This document shows, one piece after another, positions 37,101 through 49,100 of a stretch of DNA of 64,000 nt (the first letter of the stretch is position 1; each line of letters starts with the position of its first letter). Location of the stretch: positions 3,725,001 through 3,789,000 of the forward strand of contig OU612066.1 of assembly GCA_914767715.1 (NCBI GenBank), read 5' to 3'. The translations under genes and the position numbers were made by a program. Below the pieces are notes generated by a model. The model saw only the letters and a program-made list of their open reading frames with translations, was not told the DNA's origin and searched no databases. Source of the DNA: Membranipora membranacea (taxonomy: Eukaryota; Bryozoa; Gymnolaemata; Cheilostomatida; Membraniporidae).

Positions 37101-38698
37101 GTCATCCGAATATTTTCAATTTTTGGGCATTATACCTGCATGCTGATAATGTACTCCCAAAACTCAAAGTGAACTCATAGGAAATCAATTGTAATATTTT
37201 TGTTTCACTGATTCTCTCTCCAATATTGAGAAGTAATCATACCATAATAATGCCTCCTTACACCTCAAATATATTAAAAGTGTAAATTTCTCTATAATTT
37301 TAGATGCGGAGAGTGCCATTCAGATAAAACAGGAGCACCAGACTGATGATTTTGATGGTATGTTTGACAATAACAGCTTTGGTTGGTTGGTTGGTTAGAG
37401 TGGTTTGTTTTCTTACCCATATGCAATATCCTGCTGGAATTTCAAATCGATGAAGCCCCATATCTACAGTGTGTTGAGAAGTTAGTATAAATTGAACTAT
37501 ACAATAGATAATACCTTCCTAGCAAGTAGCTTAAAGTTTGATAAGGGGTGATTTTCATCTAATGGTAAAGTATATGCTTTGAATTCTTTGTATCTTTCTT
37601 CCAGATAATGTGGAGGATCTACATGGTGTAAGCTGTGATTTCACTACCCAATCTGCCAGAGCTGTAGCTAATCACTACAGCGGTAGTGACTCAACTAAAT
37701 CTAGCAAACCAGCAAAAATAAAGCCAGCCAGTAAGAAGCAGTACACATGTGATATATGTAGCTATAAAGCTACAGACCCCAAAGACCTACAGACTCATGT
37801 AAGCAGCCATATCAGTGAGGAGGAGGAGGAGTCGAGTGACGACAGTAAAGACGATACAGATTATGAGCCGGATCAAGAGGATGAGGATGGTAACGACGAT
37901 ATACCAACTCAACGCAAAGACAGGCTCCATCAGGTGGTCAATAAACTTAAAAGCAGGAAGAGGCCGAGTGATGATCTGAGGGATGAATTGATGAGTCTTA
38001 CAAATGATGAACAAATATCAAGTCATAGAGATAATAAACAGAGAAAAATACGTCACTGTCAGAAATGTAAACTGGAGTTTGCTACACTGGCAGCTCTCAA
38101 ATCTCACTCGAGAAACGATAATTGTGTGGAGACAATGCTGAAATGTGATCAATGTGACTATATGACCCCGTCAGCCTTGAACCTGAAAGGTCACACACGA
38201 CGAAACCACTCCGAGCGACCATCATATCAATGTGAACTCTGCCCCAAATCTTTCAAGATCAAGAGAGGATTAGCTGAACACATGAATGTTCACAGCGGTG
38301 CGACGCCGTTCATGTGCGATAAATGTGGTAAAGGCTTCGCCACCAACAGCTCATGGTACAAACATAAACGTAATAACTGTCAGAAACCTGAGAGAACAAA
38401 ACATCTGTGCCCTCAGTGTGGTGTGGCAGTAGCTAATCTATCATCTCATATAGACACAGTGCATAACAAAGTACGTAACTTTACCTGTACGGAGTGCAGT
38501 AAGTCATTCACAAGTCAGTATCACCTAGTGAGACACAATAGGATACATACTGGTGAGAAACCATTCCCCTGTGATTACTGTGATTACAGAGCCAGTCAGA
38601 AAGTGGTCACTGCAGCTCACATGAAACGCTGCTCTAAACGTCCTAAATCTGGTGACATGTCTCTATCTATGGGTACTCTTGATATGTCTATGCTATAA
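34164..38698 (+). CDS. Double zinc ribbon plus C2H2 zinc-finger protein
   Basis: Five exons: 34164-34410, 34923-35009, 36988-37041, 37304-37357 and 37605-38698. All internal junctions are phase 1 with GT-AG ends. The ATG at 34179 gives about 506 residues; the exon is also open upstream and could receive an earlier phase-0 exon. The first exon codes for a double zinc ribbon with four CxxC-type pairs (CTNPGC, FCSGCG, CCSMCG, FCSRCG). A short acidic linker from three small exons includes the SUMO consensus IKQE. The last exon codes for eight C2H2 fingers, for example YTCDICSYKATDPKDLQTH, YQCELCPKSFKIKRGLAEH and FTCTECSKSFTSQYHLVRH followed by the only classical TGEKP linker. A DNA-binding regulator is the likely role; the family has no name I know. 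The 35.0-37.0 kb intron contains an antisense LINE frame. If exon 2 were terminal, the frame would stop at LPS. Confidence 0.75.
35044..36744 (-). mobile_element. RTE-like non-LTR retrotransposon RT frame in intron
   Basis: An uninterrupted frame of 566 codons on the minus strand, inside an intron of the plus-strand zinc-finger gene. Blocks: NGKAPGIDELPAEFL, EEQAGFRSGRSCTDHIFTLR, LYVNFIDFRKAFDSIHRES, SGVRQGCVISPLLFIMATD, catalytic LNYLAYADDVALF, VENFLYLGAKIDASGG, LLYGCETWRMTK and the basic tail GTRRRGRPNQTWRRT. This layout differs from the other LINEs in the window and suits an RTE-like or related clade. The apurinic endonuclease is missing, so the copy is 5'-truncated, yet the RT shows no stop or frameshift, so it is young. 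The C-terminal residues are close to the natural ORF end. Confidence 0.9.
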
Positions 38699-40157
38699 AA
38701 GTATTAATCTGACATATCTTCGATTATTTATGATTTTTACCAATCATGATATATCATTTTACAATCTACTAAAATGTATAGTGATATGTCAAATCATGTT
38801 TCTTTGTCTGTATTTTTACATCAGCGATTTGTTGGACAGGGTCACCAGATATGAGTAACATCAATTCAGCCTCTTTGACTGAAGTGATAAATAAAATTAA
38901 TTCAAGAAATTTCATTTGTTTTTACCATAATATCTAGGAGTTGGACCATATTTGTTGCAATGCTTCTCTGTATGTATGTGCATGTATATAATGTATGTCT
39001 GTTTTGTGCTGAAGATGTGTCTCACTTTAGTACTACTGAGTTTGAATGCCAAGTTATCACCTTAAACCATGAAAATTCTCCCTGCTTAGAATATCAATTA
39101 ATCCTTCGCCCATGAGAAGATAAAAAGATTTAGGAGTTAACCGTTTCTATGAAAAGTGTACACAAATCCTATTCCTAATCACACCCTGTCCTCATTCAAT
39201 AACATAAGAGTACTCTCTAAGAATAATTGGTCTCTATAGACCTCATATATGTGTTTCTGGTCTTTTTTGCATCTTCTAGTTCATGTGATCAGAGCAGCAG
39301 CAGCACTTTTTAAAATTTCATCTTGGAAACCCCTCAAAGCGGCATTCATTCGTTTACGTTTTTGTATGAACTGAAATCTGTTAAAGCATTTTTCAATTAC
39401 ATCCCATACAGTGCCCTTGAAAATCCAGCACATTGCAGTGTTGTCTCAATGTGATACAGGTAGTGGTACAATGTATATTTTTTGATGTTATGCCGAACAG
39501 GTGAAACCTTGCAAACCTTTCATCATTCGGGTTGGAAAACCTCAGACTCTTGCCTTGTTTATGACCTTGATTTGCTATAATTTTCCAAGGTTGTTTAATT
39601 TAACCTGAATACAATTTAGCAACCTTGCTTTTAAAAGGCTTTGGCTAACTCTGACTAATCTAAGTGGCTAAAAACTTGAAGAGGAAGAGGAGGGAGTCTA
39701 AAATGGAATTCTGCTTCCAAACAATACACTATAACAAATTTGTGATTCATATAGAAGATCAGACATTCCATAGAAAATAATTATTTAGAAGTAATGTGAG
39801 GATGAGGGATTGCCGAAAAAGCTTGCAATATGCAGTACATATACATTAATACTGATCAAGTAGAAAAAATTAAAAATGTAGCTTATAAAGCATACCTGTG
39901 ATACCGATGGCAAAAGACAAGAGAGCCGGGAGAGGAAACTTCTGGAGAAAAAACCATGAATTGCATAGACAATTGAACAAGATAATACCATAGCAGCATT
40001 TTGACCAAACAAAGTACATACTAACGGAGTACATGGCAATGAGATCGGTCCATCTCATAACAAAAATTACACAACATCATCACTCTTGTGGGGTTTTGAT
40101 TCCTCGTCATTATTCTCTTTAGGGTCGTTCACCTTCACCTCGCTATCTTTATCATCA
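38699..40157. other. Intergenic between two convergent zinc-finger genes
   Basis: Holds the 3' flanks of the plus-strand gene ending at 38698 and the minus-strand gene ending at 40158. No supported coding region; the short frames at 39785-40058 minus are not recognisable. Confidence 0.45.
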
Positions 40158-43100
40158 TCAACTTCTGTCCTCTCCAGCAATGTTTTTTTGTTCCTTTGCG
40201 CTGCTGTTCTCTCCTACATGCGCATCACCATTACCACCTTCCTTACCACCATCTTCATGATGATCGCCGCCTGGTTTGTCAAGGTTATCCTGACCATCGC
40301 GTTTGTTATGATCATCTTCAGGGTCTACTTCACCACCATCCTCACCATTCTTATCATCTTTTACATCTTCATTATTGTCAGATTCCTCTTCTCTGACGTA
40401 TTCTTCATCATCATCCTCACAGCTACTGATAACTGCCTCATCACCAGATGTATCAGTCTCCTCCTCCTCATCACTATCGTCTGCATGCTCCTCCTCCATG
40501 TGTTGCTTGAGAGTGGTTGTCATTGAGAATGTGGCTCCGCACTTCTCACATTCATGGCGCTTCCTTCCTTCCCCTCTGGATCGCCTTGACGTTCTTGTGT
40601 ATGCTGGTTCGTCTTTACCGTCATTAGATACTTTGTGAGAAGACCTGCAGTGTTTATTTAGCTCTCTCTTAGATATAAATGATTTAGGACATAGCTTACA
40701 CCGGTGTGACTCAAGTTTGCTTTCTTCCTGTTTGGCGACATCATTATGATATAGCTCAGTATGTTGTTCTAGATTTGACTGGAAAGTGAAACTTTCTCCA
40801 CAGTGAGTGCAGGTATGGGATGCTGCTGCCTTTGGCCCTGTTGTTGTTGTTGATGCCGGGGTTTGAGGATGCCTACTTTTAATATGAGACATAAGCCCTG
40901 CTCTATTAATAAAGAGTGAACGGCAATGGGGGCAGGCGATTTTCCTTTCAGCGTGGTCTGTTTTTATGTGCAACTCAAGACTTTTATTGTCAGTGAATTC
41001 TTGGTCACAGTCCCGACAAACTACGTATTTGTGAGCTTCTCCTTGATGATTTTCTGCTTCCACTCTCGTGTTGAACTTGAGAGGACAGTGCTCACATTCA
41101 TACTGACCCAAGACATCATGAACATTCGCCATATGTGATTGTAGGTGTTTCTGATGACGAAAATCACGGTTACAAATTTCGCAGCTGACAGAGTCTTTTG
41201 TTGTCTGAGAAGGCAGTGTGGCCAGGACGTCATGATATTCCATCAAGTGAAGATCAAGTATCCCGGGGTCTATACCCTTCTGTTTGTTCTCTGATTTGGA
41301 CAGCTGTATTATGATCGCCAAGTGATGGCGCAGACCAGATTCATGGCTAAAGTCAAGTTTGCATACCCGACAGTAGACTTTCTCGGCATGCTTTTCTCTT
41401 TTATGCTCTGATAGCAGAAGGCCATTTGTTGTTACATAATCACAGAACTCGCATTTCCTAGCATAATGTACCTTCCGCTGATGTACTTCTAGGTTACTCA
41501 CTTGGCTATTACATTCCGGACAGATGGATTTACTGCTTTCTTTAGTGGTTTGATACAATGACCTCTTCAGAGTTTGGAGGTGATTGTCAAGGAGCTCTTT
41601 GGTGTCAAACTTGCTATCACAGTGATTACACATATATGATGAAGTTTCCTGCTCATTTATTAGTTTCACTGTCCATCGGCTTTGGAGGTGTTTCACAAAG
41701 TCACCTCTGAAAACGAATACGGAACCACAGGGTTGGCACCGGAATTGATTGTTGATCTCATGGATCTCTGAGATGTGTTGATCGAAATGTGACTTATCTC
41801 TGGCTACAAAGTTACAACATTCACACTGGTAGACCCTTCCTTCACAAGCATATATCCCTTTTGTCAGGTGTCGTTTGTACTTTGATTTGTCAAAGAAGGT
41901 CATCGAGCATATGCGACACTTGTGTGGTGCGCTGAATGTTAAGCGGTTTATGCCATTAGTAACGCTAGTGACATCATGGTCCCGTCGGCAGTGATAACCC
42001 AGGGCGTAGACTCGTGATGTGATGAAGCGACATTTCAAACACCTCACATAGATATCATCGGTTATACTACTGTTCACGGTGAAATGGGTCTTCATGTGAA
42101 TGGTCAGGCCATTGTGTGAGAAGGTTTCTGCATTGCAAAACAAACAGCACATGAGAGTTTTCTGGCCAGGCGGGTCCTTAGTATGTTCATTGTAGTGAGT
42201 TTCTGCCTCCTCGTAGCTTGAGATAGATTGGCTGCAGTGCTTGCACATCATTGTCTTCTTTTCAGATCTTGTATGTGGTTCATAATGGGATTTGGCGTGG
42301 GTAAGTGCATTTTCTATCGACTGGATAAGGTCTCCACAGAAGAGGCACACATGAGATAGCAATCTAGTGTGAGTTTCCTCAGTGTAGTGATCTGTGAGAT
42401 GTTCGATGCACTCTGTGACTGTGTCGAATGCAGTGAAGCACAGGATACATAGGGCATAATTAGAGTGAAACTTCTCAAGATGATCCTCATACTGAGCCAT
42501 AGAGTCAAAACCTTCACCACAAGGTGAGCAGGTATACTCTAGATAGATATCAGAACTAGACATGTCAGGGTGTTCGTCGTCAAGGTGCCTTTTGAATTCC
42601 TCTCTGGAGTCAAATTCATGACTACATAGCCCACACATGTACTTTGAGGTAGAAATCTGCCCATGAGATAGAAAATCATCGTTAGTCACTAGATCTAGAT
42701 CACAGATTTCACATTGTTTAGTTTCCCGCCCTGGGTGACGATTCAGATGAGTAAACATGTCTTTGAGAGATTTAATTGGCTCTAAACAGCTCCTACACTG
42801 ATAAGTCTCCGCCAATGTCGTCTCTTCTTCAGCATCCAGCTGCTGGTGTATCATACCGTGTTCAAAGCCATGTCTGCTAGACCTCAGTACCAAGTAGCAT
42901 TTTGCGCACCGTACCGTATCAGGCTGGCTGAAATGTGATGAAATTAAATGGTGTGACAAACTCTTCTTATTTGTGAAGCTCTTCAAGCAGACAGCACAGA
43001 TATGTACTCCCTCCTTTCCTCTCTGGTGAGATTTATCTTTATAATGACTCTTGGCGTGTCTGGTCATCACATCCCAAGAAGAGGAACGGTATTCACACAA

Positions 43101-46100
43101 AGGGCATACATATGTCACACTCTCTTTCTGTTGTGACGGTTTGCTTGTGGCTTGACTAATTTTGAGTTGGTCGTTGATTGCAGGAAATCGCTCTCTCATA
43201 CCATAATGCCTTTTCATGTGCTGCAACACTTCTGTCAGCTTACACAGCTCATCATCACAGAAGCTACACCGGAAAGGCTCGATGCCATCAGGTAGGGACA
43301 TTGACCAGTCATGGTCGACATCGTGCTGTTTTAGATCATGATATGATTTGAATTCAGTTCCACACTTCTTGCAATAATGAGGCCCAGCATTATACCGGAA
43401 ATGCATTTTTGCATGTCTCTTTCTGGCTGGATAAGCAGTTGAAATACCACATATGAAACATTCGATACGTCTGTATTCGGCAGTTGGAACAAACTCTTGG
43501 AAATGGATCCTGATATGAGACGCAGTATTCTCCGCATAAGGACTTGAGTAGATACATATTGGGCATGGGTATCTTTTGTTATTTGCATGATATCTTTCAA
43601 AATGCTTCTTCAGAGCATCAGGGCGTGTGAATGATGACTCACAATCTGAGCATTTGTGTAACTTGGTTCCATCGGTGCCGCAAATATCGAGATGCCTGTT
43701 GAAGTTTTTTCTTCGAGTGAAGACTATCCCACATTTGTGACACTGCGTTGGGTAATCTTTTTCTTTATATGGATCATCTTCTTGGGCCAATCCGGATGAA
43801 TTTGGCTGTTCCGTCTCCATAGATCCACTTGGTGTGCCCTCCTGTACCAATGAAGGCTCCGGCAGACAACATTTGTCCCGATGCTCATCCATCGAATACA
43901 TACCCATCACACTATCACATGTAGTACATCTACAGAGCGCATCCTTGATAGAGATGTGCGAGTGCTTCTGTTCTAGATGCTGATAAAAGTCCACTGAGGA
44001 GACAAACATTGCGTCACATCCTGTTTGTCCACAAGCGACCTGACTTCTAACATCTGGTACAGCAGTAGATTGATCGTCACGCTTGGTGGGAGTACTCTGC
44101 GGTCTCGCGGTCAGGTCTGTGTACGATTTACGTTCCTGTTGTAGCATCTCCTCTGGGTTGGAGATCGGTGTATCCATATCATGACAGTGACTCACATTGA
44201 ACACGCTGAGTATCTCAAAGATATGATTGTCTGTGTAATGTTCAGCGAGTTGTTGGTCTGATTTCGGCTTGAATCCACACTTGACGCACAACTCACTCAT
44301 TCTTCTAGGAAGAGTCACCTCCCTTATCTTTGGTACAACTTTCATCACCTCAGTTTGAGGTTGTCCCCTTGCTATATCTTCATCTACAGGTAAATTACAG
44401 TCTCAATACAAATAACAATTGGTACAATAAATCATATTATATTACATTTCATTAGATGTCATAAACAGATGGAAGTCTTGAAATCTCAACAATTTTGTAA
44501 TACATTTCATGCAAATTGCATCATCAATTGGACAAACAAAATGGTTTCAGCTTTACAATATAAAATGAATGTTAAAAATATAACACAGTTTTCTGATCAT
44601 AAATCAATCATTAATAGTCAACGTGTTTGTCTGCAGTGACTTGTTATTGAATGCTCAGAAGATAAAGTAAGTATATATGCATACATCGACTCTTACCTGA
44701 AAACTGTAGAATCATATCATTGGTACTAAGTGTGAGTACTGAGGAGACGTCGTCACTTTGAACCTGCTGAACCGCTGACACTAAAACATATACACAGCAG
44801 GATGACATCAACCCTCAAGTGATGAGTCAAGTTTTATTACTTTTATTTTGATTCAACGGAAGGTCACATTGTGAAAGTTGAAACTCTCGGTGTTAAGAGT
44901 ATTGCAAGATTAACCGCTGCCATTGTTTATTGCAATGACGAAAAAGTCTATGTGTAGCTGAACAAGGAGTTAGAGCTGAAGGAAAGAATTAGCAGCAGAT
45001 GATACATTATAGCTGTAGCTGTAGCTGCAGTATTGAGATGGATGTGGATCTATGTGTTTGGAGTGTACATTTACATTTAATCAGGCGTTGCACATTAACA
45101 TGCACAATCATAAGCAGCACAATCAACAGTCTATCTATGTGTACTGACCAATGAGCATAGACGGTAACTGATTATAAAATTGTTTGCTTGAATCAGAGCC
45201 CATTTCCCGCTAGAACAGCCAGTAAAAAGTCATTGATGTATAAAGAGATGAAAGACCACATCTATGCCTGCTTCTTTACAACTTTGACTGAGATATACTC
45301 TCTAGCACAGCAATCAATATTCCGCCCATGTGTGGGTTCTGGAGTGATCAAGTTAACAACAGAACATTACCTCCAACCGATTCCCAGTAGTTCCAATGAT
45401 GAGTGGGACATCCGTAGTGGTGGTCTTGAACTTCTTCTACGGTTGGAAACAGCTGCTTGCAGTATCTACATAAGATGTGACTCCCAACCACAGTAAATAT
45501 GGTTGGATCCACATTGTGTATCAACTCTAGTACCTTGACTTTCTCCGCCAGGGTTTTCTCTACAATGATGGGATTAATTTTATGGGGTTGAATGTCTGAG
45601 AAAGGATATTGCGTTAAGCTTTATGGAATTAGAAAATGCAAACTTAGATGGATTTACCTCCTCTAAACTGGTCAAAATTATATAAAGCTTCCAGAGTGTC
45701 CAATTTAAAAAAATAGATTGGCCCGCTAAAGGGACATCAAAGGCTACCTTGTATAAGTCAGAATAAAGCATTATGCCCTGCTGTGAATATGATAAATCTT
45801 GGATTGGGGATGGATCCCATGAGAGCTGTAGGCTACTACTTTTTGGTCAGCTCTCATCGATACCTAATGCTAGCAGGTAACAATGTTTGGAGACAACTCA
45901 TGAAGTTTAGTAACTCGAGTCAGACTTATATGGCTGGCAAGTTAACAGGTAAGCCAGCAAGGGTTACTAGTTATGGGAAATTTCAATGCGTCGGATTTGG
46001 TACTGAACAGCAACAATATGTCACCATATCATAAGCCAATGACAGCTAATAAGAGTAGATATAATATAACCATTTGCTTACCTGAATATTTTGTTAGATA

Positions 46101-49100
46101 TTTGATGTACTTCCTTTTATGATTCAGATTGTTACGAATATGAAGCTTAGTACCGACAATCGTGTGCAATGTTTGACAACATAAGGCGCACCAGAACCCT
46201 TTACATTTCACAACAATGACACCAGGCTTGATGTTCAGCTTCCTCTCAAATTCATTCCAGTTACGAGCCTTGTCCACAAGACTTTTTTGATCTGTAACAA
46301 TAAATTGATGAAGGAATGATGTGTCTCGGGTTAAAAGTTGGCATAGTCTCAGAAACTGACTAACAGTTCAGGAGTAAAACCTCATGTGATCAATAAAATA
46401 TTGAAAATCAGGTTCAAAACTTCAGTGTAGTAGCTGATATCAAATACGAGTAGCTTCATCTGCATGAATTCATCTGCATGAATGATGATAAAATAATCAA
46501 TTTCATGTTATCTATCTTTAGAGGAAATATTACCAATACTGTTTTGTGACTTTCACTTTTCAGTCAGCAAAAAAATCTTTTTTTTTGAATATAATTCAAA
46601 TAATTGTATATATGGAAGGGATGTAGTAAATGTTACAAATTCCTCACTATTCAAATACTTCGCTTACAACATGCAACTGGAGTTGTGAATATTCTGTGTG
46701 TATCAACCCTCTCCTCCAAAATAGCCATATGTAGTAAAGGCCTACAGCTTTTCTAGCGGTGTCGACCAGGTCTCGAGAACACAACACAGGATAATTCTGT
46801 CAGTACTCACCTGGCCGGATTATCTTTTGTTGCTGAAGGTCCATATCTTCACACAACACATTAACTGTAATCAACAGAAAGAGATTGTTACAGTTATAAC
46901 AAGGGATAATAAAAGAGCACACAAGACATTGTTCCAAAATAAAATTAATAGTATTATTCTTTTTGATATGATCTGATTTGTCGGGTTCCGGTGGACAACA
47001 ATATTAAATACTAAATAATGTCTTTCTACATATCATTAAATTTGGGAAGAAATTCATACTTTGCACAGTAAATGAAATCAACAATTGTACCAACCTATTA
47101 TTATTATAAGGGGAGATAACTAACAGAGATTCGGACCAAATTTAAACTCATGACTGCTTTTTATGCGTTAGTTAGCTCCAAGTTGCCTCCGAAACATCTC
47201 ACTATTTTGAGGACATGCTGATATGGTGATTTTTCTTGCCTTTTCATTGAGCGCTCGTTCATTTATGCAAAATGTTGAACCACATTTGATCAGAACGTGA
47301 CTTCATATACCAACTCGGGTCAAATGCGAACGAGTTGACTCTCCCCTACTGACAACAACTAAATACATAACATTGGAATATTGTATGATAAAGCCATAAA
47401 CATATTATTAAGTACTCTAGTATCTAAATGTTAAAGGATAAAGCAAAATAAAGACTATTTCTCACTTGAGCTGGGTGTTTCCGATATGACAGGCTTTTCC
47501 TTGGCTATCAGGGTTGACGATCGGTGAGAGCTGCACTTCTGTTTGTTTGTCTGCATTGTCATATCTACACTCGACACATCATCTACATCGACTGAAATCG
47601 GCAGAAAGAGATGTGTACAGTTATCACAAGGGATGATAAAAATGCCCACTAAGACATTGTTCAAAAAGTTTGAAGTGTTTTTCTTTATGACATGGCCTGA
47701 TTTGACAGGATTGTAAACAACGGTTTTCCCAACCCACACCCGATATGAAGTTGAGTTTAGAGAAAAGGGCACTTTGATTCAGAGCAGAGAAGATTGTGCA
47801 CTGTATGTGCCTCAACTTGGGGACTTACCACCAGTTATGAGAACGGGATATCACTGACTGCCCCTGTGCGTTAGTAAGTTCCGAGTTGCCTCCGAACGGG
47901 ACTCACTATTTTGAGTACATAAACTTGGTGCATGTTTTCCATGATCGCATTACTTCTCATTGAGTGCTCGTTCATTTATGCAAAATCTTGAATCACATTT
48001 GGACAGAATGAGACTTAACATTGCGGCTCAGGTCAATCGGCAGCGAGTTGAATTTTCCCTACTGACAACAATCAAGAATATAATTATGGAATACTGTATT
48101 ATAAAGCAAAATAAAGACAATTACTCACTTGAGCTGGGTTTTTCCATTATGGTGGGCTTTGCATTGGCTATCAGGGTTGATTGTTGGTAAGGGCTGCGCG
48201 TCTGTGTGTTTGTCGGATTACTTGCGGTCACAAACCTGACTGGTTTGGTTACAGCGTTAGACAGCACAGCACTGGATAAGATAGATTTCATTTTCAGCTG
48301 CTCCGAGGCGTTTGTATTCTGCGATACTTTTGCTCCTACGCTCTCAGATTTCTCATTCGGCTTAAAGACTAATACCAGAGATAACTTGTTCGTACTTTTA
48401 TTCATGACATAAGCATACTGACAATCTTGAGGTAGATCCTGAGCTTTAGATCGCCGCGGTTTGTTAGCAGCTACAGCCTCACATATCGCCGCCTTACTCA
48501 GCTCCTCAGAGGCCACCTGTATGTTCTCTGCTTTCTCCACCTGTATGTTCTCTGCTTTCTCCACGTGTTCTGGGTCCAGGTGCTCTGTGCCCAGGTGGTT
48601 ATAGCAGGTTCTATCATCTACTACTCGGTCTTCTGGTACAGTCGGCTCCTGTTTGACATGTGATAAAAGTTCATTCACATTTCCCTTCAAATAGTCAGCA
48701 GATGACGAGGAGTAATCTCTTTGCGTAGTACTCTCACTGACATGGTAATGTGAGCCTGAGAGGTTAGTACAGCGGAGATCCGGTAGTTGTGAGCCAGTTC
48801 CACCTTCATTAGCTCTATCTATGTCATTATCACAGTCCACCCCACTTATGTCAGAACCGCCCAGTGATACATCCCTAGGTGAACATGGCTCCTGTTTAAT
48901 ATCCTGGCAAATAGTTTCTGTGGATTGTACACCACCCTGTATATCTGAAATCTGCAAACACGACTCAGATTTCACTTTCACACTATCTGGCCTTAGATAC
49001 CATGGCATATCTGTCACATGCTGCTCTTTGTTCATCTGACTAACATTATACTGAAAACCCAATATACTTTCACCACCTGCACCGGTCACACCGGTGATCT

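Noticed and set aside
40086-40526. 146-codon plus-strand hydrophobic ORF
   Set aside because: It is the antisense shadow of the acidic tail of the minus-strand zinc-finger gene (GAT/GAG repeats read as ATC/CTC).
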